In this document: positions 1 through 11,403 of the stretch, piece by piece
How positions within the stretch are numbered: the first letter of the stretch is position 1
Layout of the letters: each line of letters starts with the position of its first letter
Assembly: GCA_050699875.1 (NCBI GenBank)
Contig: JBOHFX010000091.1
Span: 24,765 to 88,764, forward strand
Source of the DNA: GCA-003244245 sp050699875
GTDB lineage: Bacteria; Actinomycetota; Actinomycetes; Mycobacteriales; Pseudonocardiaceae
DNA: 64,000 nt
Direction: 5' to 3'
The notes under the pieces: model-generated
The model's database searches: none
Told to the model about the DNA's origin: nothing
The model's input: the letters and a program-made list of their open reading frames with translations, nothing else
Made by a program: the position numbers and the translations under genes

Positions 1-1006
1 GCCGGGCGGTGGCCCGAAGCCGGTGCACCGGCAGGCCCATCGCGGCCCGCATCGCCGGACGGACGAACACCTCGAAGGACACCGAAGCGCTCACCGGGTT
101 GCCCGGTAGCGCCGCCACCGGCACTCCTCGATAACGGCCGGCTCCCTGCGGACCGCCGGGTTGCATGGCAACCTTGCCGAAATCCACACCCTGACCGGTC
201 ATGGCGCTCTTGACCACCTCGTACGCCCCCGCGCTGACCCCGCCGGAGGTCACCAGCAGGTCCATCCCAGCCAGCCGGGGGGCTAGCGCGGCCTCCAGCG
301 CGGCGACGTCGTCCGGTACGAAATGCATCAACTGGGCCTCGCCGCAGGCCTCGCGCACTGCCGCGGCGAGCATCGTGCCGTTCGACTCGTAGATCTGCCC
401 GTGCTCCAGCGGGGTGCCCGGCACGACAAGCTCGGAACCGGTGGACAGCACCAACACCCGCACTGGGCGGTGCACCGGCAGGCCCGAGCGGCCGAGCGCG
501 GCGGCCACACCGAGTTGCGCCGGCCCCAGCACCACGCCCGCCGGCAGCACCTCGTCGCCGGCCGCCACGTCGCCCCCGGCCGGCCGCACACTGTCGCCGG
601 GCGAGCGGGCGGCGAAAATCTGCACCTGGTGGCGCCCCCCGTCGGTGAGTTCCACTGGCACCACCGCATCCGCGCCCGCTGGCATCGGTGCCCCGGTCAT
701 GATCCGGTGCGCGGTGTGCGGCTTCAACAAGGGTGAGTCCGTGCGTCCCGCGGGGATGTCCTCGGTGACCGGCAGCTGCACCGGCGCGTCGGCGGTGGCG
801 TGCGCGATGTCCGCCGAGCGCACCGCGTAACCGTCCATACCGGAGTTGTCGAAGGGCGGTAGCGGCACCGTCGCGGTGATCGGCTCGGCCAGGGCAAGGC
901 CGGCGCATTCCACCAGCGGTAGCCGGATCACCGGGGTGGCGACCAGCAGAGCGGCCACCACTCGGGCATGCTCGTCGACGGTTCGGGGTTTCTGCGCGAT
1001 GGACAC
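1..1006 (-). CDS. moeA: Molybdopterin molybdenumtransferase MoeA (3' end outside window)
   Basis: About 335 codons read from a GTG at 1006 down to the window edge with no stop, so the C-terminus is missing. MoeA inserts molybdate into adenylylated molybdopterin in the cytoplasm, the last step of molybdenum cofactor synthesis. The family signature PPFDNSGMDGYAVR lies near residue 50, followed by IMTGAPMPAGADAVVPVE and, in the MoCF-binding domain, STGSEL and VTSGGVSAG with LPGNPVS near the edge. The GTG is chosen because the conserved region begins within ten residues of it; a GGGAG sits directly against it, so the exact start is uncertain. It is divergent from groEL, as moeA2 is in mycobacteria. 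The MobA-like and XdhC genes near 9-10.6 kb belong to the same cofactor economy. Confidence 0.9.
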   Translation of the reverse strand, partial: MSIAQKPRTVDEHARVVAALLVATPVIRLPLVECAGLALAEPITATVPLPPFDNSGMDGYAVRSADIAHATADAPVQLPVTEDIPAGRTDSPLLKPHTAHRIMTGAPMPAGADAVVPVELTDGGRHQVQIFAARSPGDSVRPAGGDVAAGDEVLPAGVVLGPAQLGVAAALGRSGLPVHRPVRVLVLSTGSELVVPGTPLEHGQIYESNGTMLAAAVREACGEAQLMHFVPDDVAALEAALAPRLAGMDLLVTSGGVSAGAYEVVKSAMTGQGVDFGKVAMQPGGPQGAGRYRGVPVAALPGNPVSASVSFEVFVRPAMRAAMGLPVHRLRATAR

Positions 1007-1084
1007 CTCCCGAATCCTGCCCGGTGCCGCTGCGCCACCCCAGTACCCGGTGAGGTCACGTGGCGATGGCGAGGGGCGAGCCAG

Positions 1085-1111
1085 CTTGCACTCTCACGGT
1101 CCGAGTGCTAA
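1085..1111. promoter_or_regulatory. CIRCE operator 1 upstream of groEL
   Basis: CTTGCACTC, a 9-base spacer and GAGTGCTAA form an inverted repeat close to the CIRCE consensus TTAGCACTC-N9-GAGTGCTAA. CIRCE is the binding site of the heat-shock repressor HrcA. It lies about 170 bases before the groEL start and eight bases before a second copy. Confidence 0.9.
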
Positions 1112-1119
1112 ACACGGGC

Positions 1120-1146
1120 TTAGCACTCGACCCCTTCGAGTGCCAG
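1120..1146. promoter_or_regulatory. CIRCE operator 2 upstream of groEL
   Basis: TTAGCACTC, a 9-base spacer and GAGTGCCAG form a second HrcA-type operator immediately downstream of the first. The left arm is a perfect match to consensus and the right arm differs at two bases. Tandem sites suggest tight HrcA repression of the groEL at 1280. Confidence 0.88.
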
Positions 1147-1279
1147 CTGTACCAACACCGAGGTCGGGACGGTGAGTCCGGCAATCGCCGGACGTCCGTC
1201 GCGGGCACCGAGCCTGGCCGAGCACCGTGTCCTTGCCGCGGAAGCCCCGCGGCGCCCATGACCGGAGGACCACACCGCA

Positions 1280-2908
<1,629 letters not shown>

Positions 2909-2926
2909 TCCGCTTCCGCTGTACCC

Positions 2927-2962
2927 GCAAGGGCCCGGTCCTCCAGAGGACCGGGCCCTTGC
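2927..2962 (+). terminator. Strong hairpin terminator after groEL
   Basis: A perfect 16-bp stem (left arm starts GCAAGGGCCCGG, right arm ends CCGGGCCCTTGC) closes on the tetraloop CCAG and is followed by CTTTCCCC. It begins 19 bases after the groEL stop. Confidence 0.9.
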
Positions 2963-2986
2963 CTTTCCCCAGGGCGTCCCTCGGCT

Positions 2987-3053
2987 GCATTCTGGGAACT
3001 ACAACGCAGTAACTCAGGCCCTCGTAGGTACTTCCGGAGACAAAACGCACTAA
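2987..3053. repeat. Two degenerate copies of a small hairpin repeat
   Basis: 2987-3012 (GCATTCT, 7 bases, ACAACGCAGTAA) and 3029-3053 (TACTTCC, GGAGAC, AAAACGCACTAA) resemble the hairpin at 14811, whose arms are GCGTTCT and AGAACGC around GGAGAC. Other relatives are at 14853, 39400 and 43725. They lie between the groEL terminator and the FhuF-like gene. No function is known to me. Confidence 0.5.
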
Positions 3054-3082
3054 TGCGGCGATCGAGCGGCTAGCGTCGCCTC

Positions 3083-3834
3083 ATGCGGGGGTTGGGACCT
3101 ATTGGCTCGGGAGACGGGGTAGTTCCCGGCTTGGTCGATGTCGGGGCGGCGCTGGCCGACGTCTCTGCCATCGGACCTTTCTACGAGATCGACACTCTGA
3201 TGGCGGGTCCGGGATGGGTCCCGATGAGCGGTCTGATCGATGGCTGTGACCTCGCCGTCCGGATCGACGTCACGCTCGATGCACTCCGCAGGCGAATTGA
3301 TCGCGACGACGTCGACGTCCGAGTCGCTGCCTCGCTGGTGCAGTTGAACCTGTCTGCACGGTTGTTGTCACCGGCGATCGCACTGGCCGCCAGATACTCG
3401 GTGGTACCGCAGTTGTCGCTTTCGACGTTGCGCTGGCAGCCACGTCTCGGAGGCGCTGCGCCTGTCGGTGTGCGGCACCCACGGGTGTTCCACGGCGGGA
3501 GTACGGCAAAGCTGGCCGCGTTGATCGACGAGCACGTGCTGCTGCCATCAGTCGAGCCTCTGATGACCGCTACCGGCATAACGGTGAAGATCTCGCCGCA
3601 GGTCCTTCGGGGAAACGTTGGCTCCGCGTTCGCGGGTGCCGCTGCGGTGATCGCGGCGCAGGACCCGTCGGCGGGCGACCGCGCTCGAGCGCTCGTCCAG
3701 CTGCTGCTGGACACCACTCCGCGCGCTGGTACGGGCCACTATGTCGACGGCCGGTTCCACCGCCGAAGCTGCTGCTTGTACTACCGGATCGAGCCATCAG
3801 CTGGCACCTGCGCGGATTGCGTGCTGGGCACGGT

Positions 3835-3838
<4 letters not shown>
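3083..3838 (+). CDS. FhuF-like [2Fe-2S] ferric-siderophore reductase family protein
   Basis: A 251-residue protein ending in the FhuF-type cluster motif: C230-C231, then C243 and C246 (SCCLYYR, then GTCADC). This CC-x11-C-x2-C arrangement binds a [2Fe-2S] cluster in the E. coli ferrioxamine reductase FhuF. The likely role is releasing iron from ferric siderophores in the cytoplasm. No other siderophore gene and no clear IdeR or DmdR box is visible nearby, so the substrate is open. The start is the first ATG; no convincing ribosome-binding site precedes it, and a later start is possible. It overlaps the following permease by the GTGA tetranucleotide. Confidence 0.8.
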
Positions 3839-5094
<1,256 letters not shown>

Positions 5095-5097
<3 letters not shown>

Positions 5098-5117
5098 CTC
5101 CCGCGCCTGCGGAGTCA
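5095..5117. terminator. Bidirectional hairpin between converging genes
   Basis: TGACTCC and GGAGTCA form a 7-bp stem around a 9-base loop. The TGA at the left base is the permease stop; on the other strand the right base is the TGA of the lipoprotein gene. It probably works in both directions, although it is short and lacks a T-run. Confidence 0.55.
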
Positions 5118-6386
5118 ACCGCCGCTCTGGTGGGGGGCGACGTATGCGAGCGCTTCCGGCGCCATGAACGGCGGCGTCACCTGCCGGAGCCGGCCCGGCA
5201 CTCCGATATCGGGAACGCCAACGGAGACCTCCCGAGCAGCCGGGGCGCCGGGCTTGGCGAAGTTCAGGTCAGCGGTCAGCTTCTCGGTGGTGATGGTGGT
5301 GACCTGGCGCAGCGCCTCCTGGATCCCGGCGCGACTCATGTTGCCGTTGGTACAGGCGCGTTCGAGCAATTGGCCCCAGACCTCGCCGATGGCATACCCG
5401 TAGGGCACCCCGCTGTTGGGCAGTTCCTGGTAGCCGGCCTGCTGGTAGGCGCCGGCGACGTGCTGCGCCTTGGGCACGTCGGAAGTGAACGGCACCGAGC
5501 TGGCCACCACCGAAAGGTTGCTCACAGCTCTAGCGTCCGGGCCGGTCAGCAGCTTCGGGGTGAGCGCTGGGCTGTTACCGATCATCGGCACGTTGAGCCC
5601 CAGCTGCTGGTTGACCGTTGCAGCCGACGCGGTCTGTTCAGGGGTGGTGCTCAGTGCGATCGCCGTGACCCGAGGTTCGCCAGTGAACCTGGTCATGATG
5701 TTGCGCATGTCCGGCTCGGTGGCGGTCACCTTGACGTCGCGCACCGTCAGATTGTGGCGCTGGGCGAAGTACTGGGCGCCGCGCAGACCGTTGGCGCCGT
5801 AGTCACCGTCGAGCCAGATGTGGCCGATGGTGCCACCAGGCCGGATCCTGTCTTGCTGCATGAGGAAAGACAGACCATTGATCATCTCGACGTCGTAGGT
5901 GGTAGCCGGAATGATCACGTAGGGATTGCTCAGCAGTGCCGAAGAATTCGACAGCGCGATCACCGTGGTTTCGTTGTCGATCATGCTCTGACTCAGGGCC
6001 GCGGTCACCGAAGAGCCGGCGATCTGCATGAAGCCCAGTACCTCCGGCTCCAGTGCGGCGTACTGGGTCCTCGCGGTGCCGAGGTTGTCCTGATGATCGC
6101 GGATCTCCAACTTGACCTTCCGCCCGCAGATTCCGCCCGCGGCGTTGGTTTCGTTGATCCATACCTGGTGGCCGTGGACGGCCCCGCGGCTGAGGTCGGA
6201 GAACGGGCCGGAGTAGTCAGTCAACGTACCGAGCACGATCTCGCCGGGGGTGACGCCGAAGTCGGTGGTCAGGCTGTCAGGCTTGACGGCGACATGTGCA
6301 CCCGATCCCGGCTCGGTGGTAGAGCAGCCTGACAGGGCGAGCAGACTCGCCAGTGCCACGGCCGGGACAGCGACCGCACGCTGCAT
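5115..6386 (-). CDS. Branched-chain amino acid ABC transporter substrate-binding lipoprotein (LivK-like)
   Basis: A 423-residue exported lipoprotein. The start at 6386 gives a signal peptide with lipobox LALSGC and acylated Cys21; AAGGGA precedes the ATG. The body has the Peripla_BP_6 fold, beginning EIVLGTLTDYSGPFSD, as in LivK and amide-binding receptors. It should bind an amino acid or small amide outside the membrane and deliver it to an ABC permease. No permease or ATPase gene of that type is in the window, so it is an orphan receptor here. An extended frame upstream to 6515 exists but lacks a signal peptide and is not used. Confidence 0.85.
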   Translation of the reverse strand: MQRAVAVPAVALASLLALSGCSTTEPGSGAHVAVKPDSLTTDFGVTPGEIVLGTLTDYSGPFSDLSRGAVHGHQVWINETNAAGGICGRKVKLEIRDHQDNLGTARTQYAALEPEVLGFMQIAGSSVTAALSQSMIDNETTVIALSNSSALLSNPYVIIPATTYDVEMINGLSFLMQQDRIRPGGTIGHIWLDGDYGANGLRGAQYFAQRHNLTVRDVKVTATEPDMRNIMTRFTGEPRVTAIALSTTPEQTASAATVNQQLGLNVPMIGNSPALTPKLLTGPDARAVSNLSVVASSVPFTSDVPKAQHVAGAYQQAGYQELPNSGVPYGYAIGEVWGQLLERACTNGNMSRAGIQEALRQVTTITTEKLTADLNFAKPGAPAAREVSVGVPDIGVPGRLRQVTPPFMAPEALAYVAPHQSGG

Positions 6387-6471
6387 GCCATCGTCCCTTC
6401 GTCGACTCCCGCTGCCACGGGTTCTGTTGTCAATGACAACGCGGCCGGGATTCCTGGGGTGACGGTCGCGC

Positions 6472-6843
6472 CTAGCTCCGCGTGGGTAGCTGTTGCAGCG
6501 ACCATGTGTTCCCATCCGGGTCGCTGAAGGTGACGAAGGAGCCCCACGGCTGGACGTCGACGTCGCTGGCTTGCACGCCGTGCGCGATGAGCGCTTGCCG
6601 GGCGGCCTCGACGTCGTCGACGACGACTAGCAGGCCTTGTTGCGATCCTGGCGGCATCTCGGTGATGCCGGTGCCCAGCGCGATGGAGCAGGCCGAGCCG
6701 GGTGGGGTGAGCTGCACGAAGCGCAGCGTGTCGTTGACCTGGTGGTCGTGGTCGGCGTGGAAGCCGATTTGCTCCACATAGAAGGCTTTGGCGCGGTCGA
6801 CATCGGTGACCGGAACGGGGACCAGCTCGAGCTTCCAATCCAT
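6472..6843 (-). CDS. Glyoxalase/VOC superfamily protein
   Basis: A 123-residue single-domain vicinal-oxygen-chelate protein: ELVPVPVTDVDRAKAFYVEQ at the N-terminus and VTFSDPDGNTWSLQQL at the C-terminus are the typical paired beta-alpha-beta elements. Family members include glyoxalases, dioxygenases and bleomycin- or fosfomycin-binding resistance proteins; the substrate is not evident. It lies 85 bases upstream of the lipoprotein gene on the same strand and may be co-transcribed with it. Confidence 0.85.
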   Translation of the reverse strand: MDWKLELVPVPVTDVDRAKAFYVEQIGFHADHDHQVNDTLRFVQLTPPGSACSIALGTGITEMPPGSQQGLLVVVDDVEAARQALIAHGVQASDVDVQPWGSFVTFSDPDGNTWSLQQLPTRS

Positions 6844-7196
6844 GATCGTATTCCCATCTTGAAGTGGATCACAGTGCGATGGTTCAGACCTTAGAAGGGA
6901 TAGCGGTCAATTCTTGACCGCAGTGCGCCGCCCGTTCATCGTCGTGTACGGCGATCCAGTCCACGGTCGGGATGCCAGGACTCGCCGGAGAAGTCGGTCC
7001 AGGAGGTCATGCGGCGATCGTGCCGGAAGGGTCCGACAATCCGGTCGTGGTGAACGGCAGGGACCCAGAGCAGGCCCGCTGACCCGCCGTGGGGTGGTCG
7101 GCAGTCGGTGAGCGGGCCGCGTCCTAGCTACCGGTGAGTGCGCTGAAAGCGGAAATCACCCGCTGCGGCGCTGCGGGCGTACCCAGCCTCGACAGC
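6844..7196. other. Intergenic stretch with no supported gene
   Basis: This 353-base gap separates the divergent VOC gene and the degraded hydrolase. The only reading frame with protein-like composition is a 36-residue frame at 6972-7082 (MPGLAGEVGPGGHAAIVPEG, then DNPVVVNGRDPEQAR). It has no clear ribosome-binding site and no family I recognise. No promoter or repeat stands out. Confidence 0.4.
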
Positions 7197-7550
7197 ATGA
7201 GCATCACTGAGCTGCGCCCCCACCTGTACCGGCTGGTGCTGGGGAGGTATCAGGCCTTTCTGTGGCACGAGGACGACTCCGTCACATTCATCGACACAGG
7301 CGAGGCCGGCTCAGGGCCGGCGATTGACGCCGGGCTCAGGCAGATCGGTCTGGCCACCAGCGACCTTGACCGTCTGGTGCTGACCCATTTTCACGTCGAC
7401 CGAGCCGAGGCAGCGGCATCGTTTTGCCGGCTTGCCGAGCTTGACGTGGAGACCGCGTGCTTCGGCCACGGGGAACCGCTGATCGACAACGCGGCGACTC
7501 GGTTGCAGCAGGTTGCGAGCGCGCTGGCGTCCGATGCCAGCTCAGACTAG
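7197..7550 (+). pseudogene. Metallo-beta-lactamase-fold hydrolase with an internal deletion
   Basis: The N-terminal part (LRPHLYRLVLGRYQAFLWHE, then FIDTG) and the core LVLTHFHVD match a metallo-beta-lactamase-fold hydrolase. Right after HFHVD, where DH-x-GG and about 80-100 further residues should follow, the sequence jumps to the C-terminal element ELDVETACFGHGEP. The frame stays open, so a truncated 117-residue product could be made, but the second metal ligand His and most of the fold are missing. I treat it as a pseudogene by in-frame deletion. The start is the ATG at 7197; the frame opens earlier, at 7134. Confidence 0.7.
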
Positions 7551-7715
7551 GCGCTGAACCAGAGGCAAGCCGGAACATGGCCACCACTGATCACCATCTG
7601 TGTGCCCGGGACGACACACCATGTCGTTCCCGTCACACAGGCCGCGATCAAGGGGAGGACCGTGCAGGGACGTTAGCCTGGCATCCGTGGTCTTATGTGT
7701 GGACAAGCGTTGACG

Positions 7716-8321
7716 ATGGCCGAGGAACTGCCGGAATTGACTCTCGCCGATGCCGCCGCATGGCGGGCGTGGCTGTCGGAACATCACAGCAGCCCCACCG
7801 GCGTGTGGTTGGTACTCGCCAGGAAGCGGACCACGCAACCGACCAGCCTCAGCTACGACCAGGCGCTGGATGAAGCGCTGTGCCACGGCTGGATCGACGG
7901 TCGAGCACAACGCCGCGACGAGACCACCTACTGGCAGCGCTTCACCCCCCGGCGGGCACGCAGCCCGTGGTCGGCGCGCAACGTCGGCATCATCAGCCGA
8001 CTGGAGGCCGAGGGCCGGATGCACCCGGCGGGAGTAGCCGAAGTCAAGCGTGCCCAAGCCGGCGGACGCTGGGAAGCGGCCTACGCCGGGCCGGCCGACA
8101 TCGAGCTGCCGGCTGACCTCGCCGCCGCGTTGACCGAGCTACCCAGGGCAAGGGCGATGTTTGACATTCTCACCAGCCAGAATCGCTATGCCGTGCTCTA
8201 CCGGATCGAAAGCGCCAAACGCCCCGAAACTCGAGCCCGCCGCATTGAGCAGTTCGTCGCCATGCTCGCGCGCGGCGAAACGATCTATCCGCAGAAGCGC
8301 CAACTTGACAACGACGACTGA
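7716..8321 (+). CDS. YdeI/OmpD-associated family protein
   Basis: A 201-residue soluble protein with the family's N-terminal block (AAWRAWLSEHHSS, GVWLVLARK), the signature ALDEALCHGWIDG, and the C-terminal YdeI helical region ending in ARRIEQFVAMLARGE. The family has been linked to bacteriocin protection and envelope stress in enterobacteria; its biochemical activity is unknown. The ATG at 7716 is preferred over the frame start at 7695 because the conserved region begins about ten residues after it. Confidence 0.85.
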   Translation: MAEELPELTLADAAAWRAWLSEHHSSPTGVWLVLARKRTTQPTSLSYDQALDEALCHGWIDGRAQRRDETTYWQRFTPRRARSPWSARNVGIISRLEAEGRMHPAGVAEVKRAQAGGRWEAAYAGPADIELPADLAAALTELPRARAMFDILTSQNRYAVLYRIESAKRPETRARRIEQFVAMLARGETIYPQKRQLDNDD

Positions 8322-8345
8322 TTTGGCAGATAGGGGGCTGTGCCG

Positions 8346-8525
8346 TCAGTGCGAGTGTTCGTGCTCCTCTTCGAGGCTTTTCTCGTGAATATGTGGGTGT
8401 GCGTGGGTCTGCCCGTTGTGGCCGTGTTCGTGCTCGTGCTCGACGTGCTCATGGTCGTGCAAGACATGCGCATGCGTATGCGTCAGTTCGTCGTGAGAGT
8501 GCTCGTGAGTGTGCGGTGCGGTCAT
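8346..8525 (-). CDS. Small histidine-rich metal-binding peptide
   Basis: 59 residues, 21 of them His, mostly as H-x-H pairs, with no Cys. A good ribosome-binding site (GGAGG, four bases before the ATG) supports translation from 8525. The composition predicts binding of Ni, Zn or Cu in the cytoplasm, as in His-rich storage peptides such as Hpn and the tails of metallochaperones; this is inference from composition. No metal enzyme or transporter gene is adjacent, although the molybdenum-enzyme helper genes begin 280 bases away. A GCATTT...AAATGC inverted repeat lies about 90 bases upstream. Confidence 0.75.
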   Translation of the reverse strand: MTAPHTHEHSHDELTHTHAHVLHDHEHVEHEHEHGHNGQTHAHPHIHEKSLEEEHEHSH

Positions 8526-8615
8526 CAGTCCTCCGTTCACAGGACGTCTATTCGGTGTTGCCGCTTAATCCCTCTGTCCTCTCGATGTTACACGCGCCCG
8601 ACCGGCGGCTGGCAA

Positions 8616-8641
8616 GCATTTCCGAAAACAGAATTAAATGC
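8616..8641. promoter_or_regulatory. Inverted repeat, possible operator for the His-rich gene
   Basis: GCATTT and AAATGC are separated by 14 bases in a locally AT-richer stretch between the His-rich gene and the MobA-like gene. The size suits a metalloregulator site, but it matches no consensus I can name with confidence. Confidence 0.3.
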
Positions 8642-8801
8642 GCCTTTCTTGCAACTGGCTAAACGACGTAGGTGCATGTTCATTCCACTGTCCGACAGGT
8701 CCGATGGGTGGTTTTAGCGGCCAGGACAGGCACAGGTCGAGTACCACTTCCGCGCATAGTCTACTCAGCGAACTGGGTTGACCCCGTGGGAAGATGCGGC
8801 G

Positions 8802-9371
8802 GTGATCGCCGGACTACTGCTGGCTGCCGGGGCCGGACGGCGCTACGGCATGCCCAAGGCCTTGGTCGGCGGCGGCGCCTGGCTGCGCCGGGCGGTGGCC
8901 ACCCTGACCGACGGTGGATGCGACCCAGTGCTGGTCGTGGTTGGTGCGCAGGCCGACCGGGTCGTCCCGCTGGTACCGGAGACGGCCGGCACCGTGTTGG
9001 CGGCGGACTGGGCGGAGGGCATGGGCGCATCGCTACGTGCCGGTCTGGCCGAGCTGATCGGCAGCGCGCCGCCGCAGGTGCAGGCCGTGCTGGTGCATCT
9101 GGTCGATCTGCCCGACGTGGACGCCTCGGTGGTCCACCGGCTCGTCGCGCTGGCAGGGCCCGCCGTGGTCGCCCGGGCAGGGTTCGAAAGCCAGCCGGGC
9201 CATCCGGTGCTGTTCGGACGGCAGCACTGGGCTGACATCGTCGCGTCGGCGCGCGGTGATCGGGGAGCCCGCGATTGGCTGGCGCAACGGTCTGACGTGA
9301 CCGTGGTGGACTGCTCCGACCTGGCCAGCGGGATCGACGTGGATCGCCCCGACCAGCGTCTGGCGGAATAG
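8802..9371 (+). CDS. MobA-like nucleotidyltransferase (molybdenum cofactor cytidylyltransferase, MocA type)
   Basis: About 189 residues with the nucleotidyltransferase signature LLLAAGAGRRYGMPKAL at the N-terminus and the metal-binding HLVDLPDVDA further on. MocA-type enzymes add CMP to molybdopterin for xanthine-dehydrogenase and CO-dehydrogenase family enzymes. The GTG at 8802 places the start directly before the conserved strand; a TTG at 8778 would add eight residues. The XdhC gene downstream on the same strand supports a role in maturing a molybdenum hydroxylase, though no such enzyme gene is in the window. Confidence 0.85.
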   Translation: MIAGLLLAAGAGRRYGMPKALVGGGAWLRRAVATLTDGGCDPVLVVVGAQADRVVPLVPETAGTVLAADWAEGMGASLRAGLAELIGSAPPQVQAVLVHLVDLPDVDASVVHRLVALAGPAVVARAGFESQPGHPVLFGRQHWADIVASARGDRGARDWLAQRSDVTVVDCSDLASGIDVDRPDQRLAE

Positions 9372-9492
9372 CTGCCGCGGCTGCGGCGTCCTGTAGATCA
9401 GTCGTTTTGGGTGAACCTGCATGCTGTCTGGGCCGAATACCCTCTAATAGGGGTCCAGCCTGTACCCGAAGCTCTGTGCGAGGAGGTCTGCG

Positions 9493-10647
9493 GTGCGTGA
9501 GGTGCTCGACGAACTGGTGGCGCAGTGGCGCGAGGGCAAGTCCACCGCGGTGGGCACGGTGGTATCCACCTACCGCTCGGCACCTCGACCGGCCGGAGCC
9601 TCGATGCTGGTGACATCACAGGAGCAGGTGGTCGGCAGCGTCTCGGGTGGCTGCGTCGAGGGGGCGGTCTTCGAGCTGGGCCAGCAGGTGCTCGCCGACG
9701 ATACCCCTGTCCTGCAGCGCTACGGGGTCTCCGATGACGATGCCTTCACCGTGGGCCTGACCTGTGGCGGCATCATCGATGTGTTCGTCGAGAAGGTGGA
9801 CCCGGTCAGCTTTCCCGAGCTCGACGAGGTGGCTGCCTCGGTGGCCACGAAGGAACCGGTCGCCGTGGTCACCGTGGTCGCGCACCCCGACGCCGAGCGG
9901 GTCGGGGCCCGGATGGTGGTCTGGCCGGATCGGCACACTGGCACGACGGGCTCGTCACGCGCCGACGAGGCGATCCTGGAGGACGTCCGCGGTGCGCTTG
10001 CCGCCGGCCACGTGGTCACCCTGCATTACGGCCCCGAGGGGCAGCGCCGTGGCGAGGGCATGGACGTGTTCGTGAACTCCATGCAGCCGGCGCCTCGCAT
10101 GCTGGTCTTCGGCGCGATCGACTTCGCTGCCGCGATGGCCCGGATGGGGGTGTTCCTCGGCTACCACGTCACGGTGTGCGACGCGCGACCGGTGTTCGCC
10201 ACCAAGAGCCGCTTCCCCGACGCGCACGAGGTCGTCGTGAACTGGCCGCACCGGTATCTCAAGGCAGAGGCCGAAGCTGGGCGGATCGACCCACGGACCG
10301 TGATCACCGTGCTGACCCACGACCCGAAATTCGACGTCCCGGTCATCGTCGAGGCACTGAAGCTGGACCTCGCCTATCTCGGCGCGATGGGCTCGCGCCG
10401 AACCCACAAAGACCGCACGGCGCGGCTGCGGGAGGCGGGCGTGACCGAAGAGGAGCTGACCAAGATCGCCTCGCCGATCGGGCTGGACCTGGGCGCCCGC
10501 ACCCCCGAGGAGACCGCGGTCTCCATCGCCGCAGAGGTGATATCGCTGCGCTGGGGCGGCGGCGCCACCCAGACCCGCCTAGCCGACGCCGAAGGCCCCA
10601 TCCACGGCGCCAACCCCATCGCCGAACCCGAGCCCGTCAAGGCCTGA
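9493..10647 (+). CDS. XdhC/CoxI family molybdenum hydroxylase maturation protein
   Basis: A 384-residue protein with the XdhC_CoxI N-terminal domain (GTVVSTYRSAPRPAGASMLV, then GSVSGGCVEG) and a C-terminal Rossmann-type domain with LAYLGAMGSRRTH. XdhC binds molybdenum cofactor, promotes its sulfuration and passes it to xanthine dehydrogenase-type enzymes. The GTG start follows GAGGAGG with ideal spacing. About 120 bases separate it from the MobA-like gene. Confidence 0.9.
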   Translation: MREVLDELVAQWREGKSTAVGTVVSTYRSAPRPAGASMLVTSQEQVVGSVSGGCVEGAVFELGQQVLADDTPVLQRYGVSDDDAFTVGLTCGGIIDVFVEKVDPVSFPELDEVAASVATKEPVAVVTVVAHPDAERVGARMVVWPDRHTGTTGSSRADEAILEDVRGALAAGHVVTLHYGPEGQRRGEGMDVFVNSMQPAPRMLVFGAIDFAAAMARMGVFLGYHVTVCDARPVFATKSRFPDAHEVVVNWPHRYLKAEAEAGRIDPRTVITVLTHDPKFDVPVIVEALKLDLAYLGAMGSRRTHKDRTARLREAGVTEEELTKIASPIGLDLGARTPEETAVSIAAEVISLRWGGGATQTRLADAEGPIHGANPIAEPEPVKA

Positions 10648-10729
10648 TTCCGCTGCATCGATCTTGAGGTTGTGGTCAGCTCAAGCGGCCAAGGCAAACT
10701 TCACGATCGTGTCAGCGGGAGGGGAACCG

Positions 10730-10955
10730 GTGGAGCGGCAGCTGGTGGGGTCGGGCTCGCCGTTTGAGGCGGCGATCGGGTTCTCCCGGGCTGTTCGGGT
10801 AGGGGAGCGGGTGCTGGTGTCGGGGACCGCGCCGGTGTGGGGCGACGGGAGCTGCCCGCATGACGTGACCGCTCAAGCTCGGCGCTGCTTCGAGATCATC
10901 GCTGATGCGCTGGCCGAGGCCGGGTCCGATCTGACCGACGTCGTGCGTGTCTCGC
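10730..10955 (+). pseudogene. RidA/YjgF-family N-terminal remnant
   Basis: A GTG at 10730, preceded by AGGGGA, opens a frame reading ERQLVGSGSPFEAAIGFSRA and later ARRCFEIIADALAEAGS, LTDVVRV. This is the first two-thirds of a RidA protein, the family that hydrolyses reactive enamines and imines. After about 10955 the similarity stops: the rest of the fold, with the catalytic Arg, is absent, and the frame runs antisense into the vapC gene. It is a 3'-truncated remnant. Confidence 0.75.
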
Positions 10956-11007
10956 CTAGGTACGCCTCGCCACGACGACCTCGCGCCCATGTCGCCCAAG
11001 CACGTCG

Positions 11008-11403
11008 TCAGGTCACATCGACATCGACCAGCCGCAGCCCGTGGACCCTGTCGAAGTGTTTGCGGTTCCTCGTCGCCAGCGGCAGGTTGTGCCGTAGGCA
11101 GATGCCCGCCTGGAGGCAGTCGGCGAAGCCGATGGCCGAGCCGGCCTTGCTCAGCACCGCGGCGATCTCGCCAGCCTGGAGAGCGGACGCGAGGTCTAGT
11201 GCCACGGTCCGAGACCGGAACAGCCGCAAGATCTGTTCTCGCCGGTCCAGGAAGTCGGTGCCGACCCGTAGCTCGAAACCGGTGACCGCGGTCAGGCGAA
11301 GCCGACGCTCGACGAGAAGCTCGCGGGTCAGCCGGGCGCCCGGTCCACGGCCCCGGAGGAAGTCGATGATCAGATCGGTGTCGGCTACTACGAGGCTCGC
11401 CAC
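11008..11403 (-). CDS. VapC-type PIN-domain ribonuclease toxin
   Basis: 131 residues with the PIN-domain acidic residues D8 (VADTD), E44 (GFELRVG) and D95 (GFADCLQAG) and the closing LATRNRKHFDRV. VapC toxins are Mg-dependent RNases that cut tRNA or rRNA when freed from VapB. The start is a GTG at 11403 behind GAGGG, overlapping the antitoxin gene by 16 bases in the usual antitoxin-first order. All catalytic positions are intact although the surroundings are full of gene remnants. Confidence 0.88.
   Translation of the reverse strand: MASLVVADTDLIIDFLRGRGPGARLTRELLVERRLRLTAVTGFELRVGTDFLDRREQILRLFRSRTVALDLASALQAGEIAAVLSKAGSAIGFADCLQAGICLRHNLPLATRNRKHFDRVHGLRLVDVDVT

Noticed and set aside
6972..7082. 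36-codon frame with protein-like composition
   Set aside because: No ribosome-binding site and no recognisable similarity; left as intergenic.
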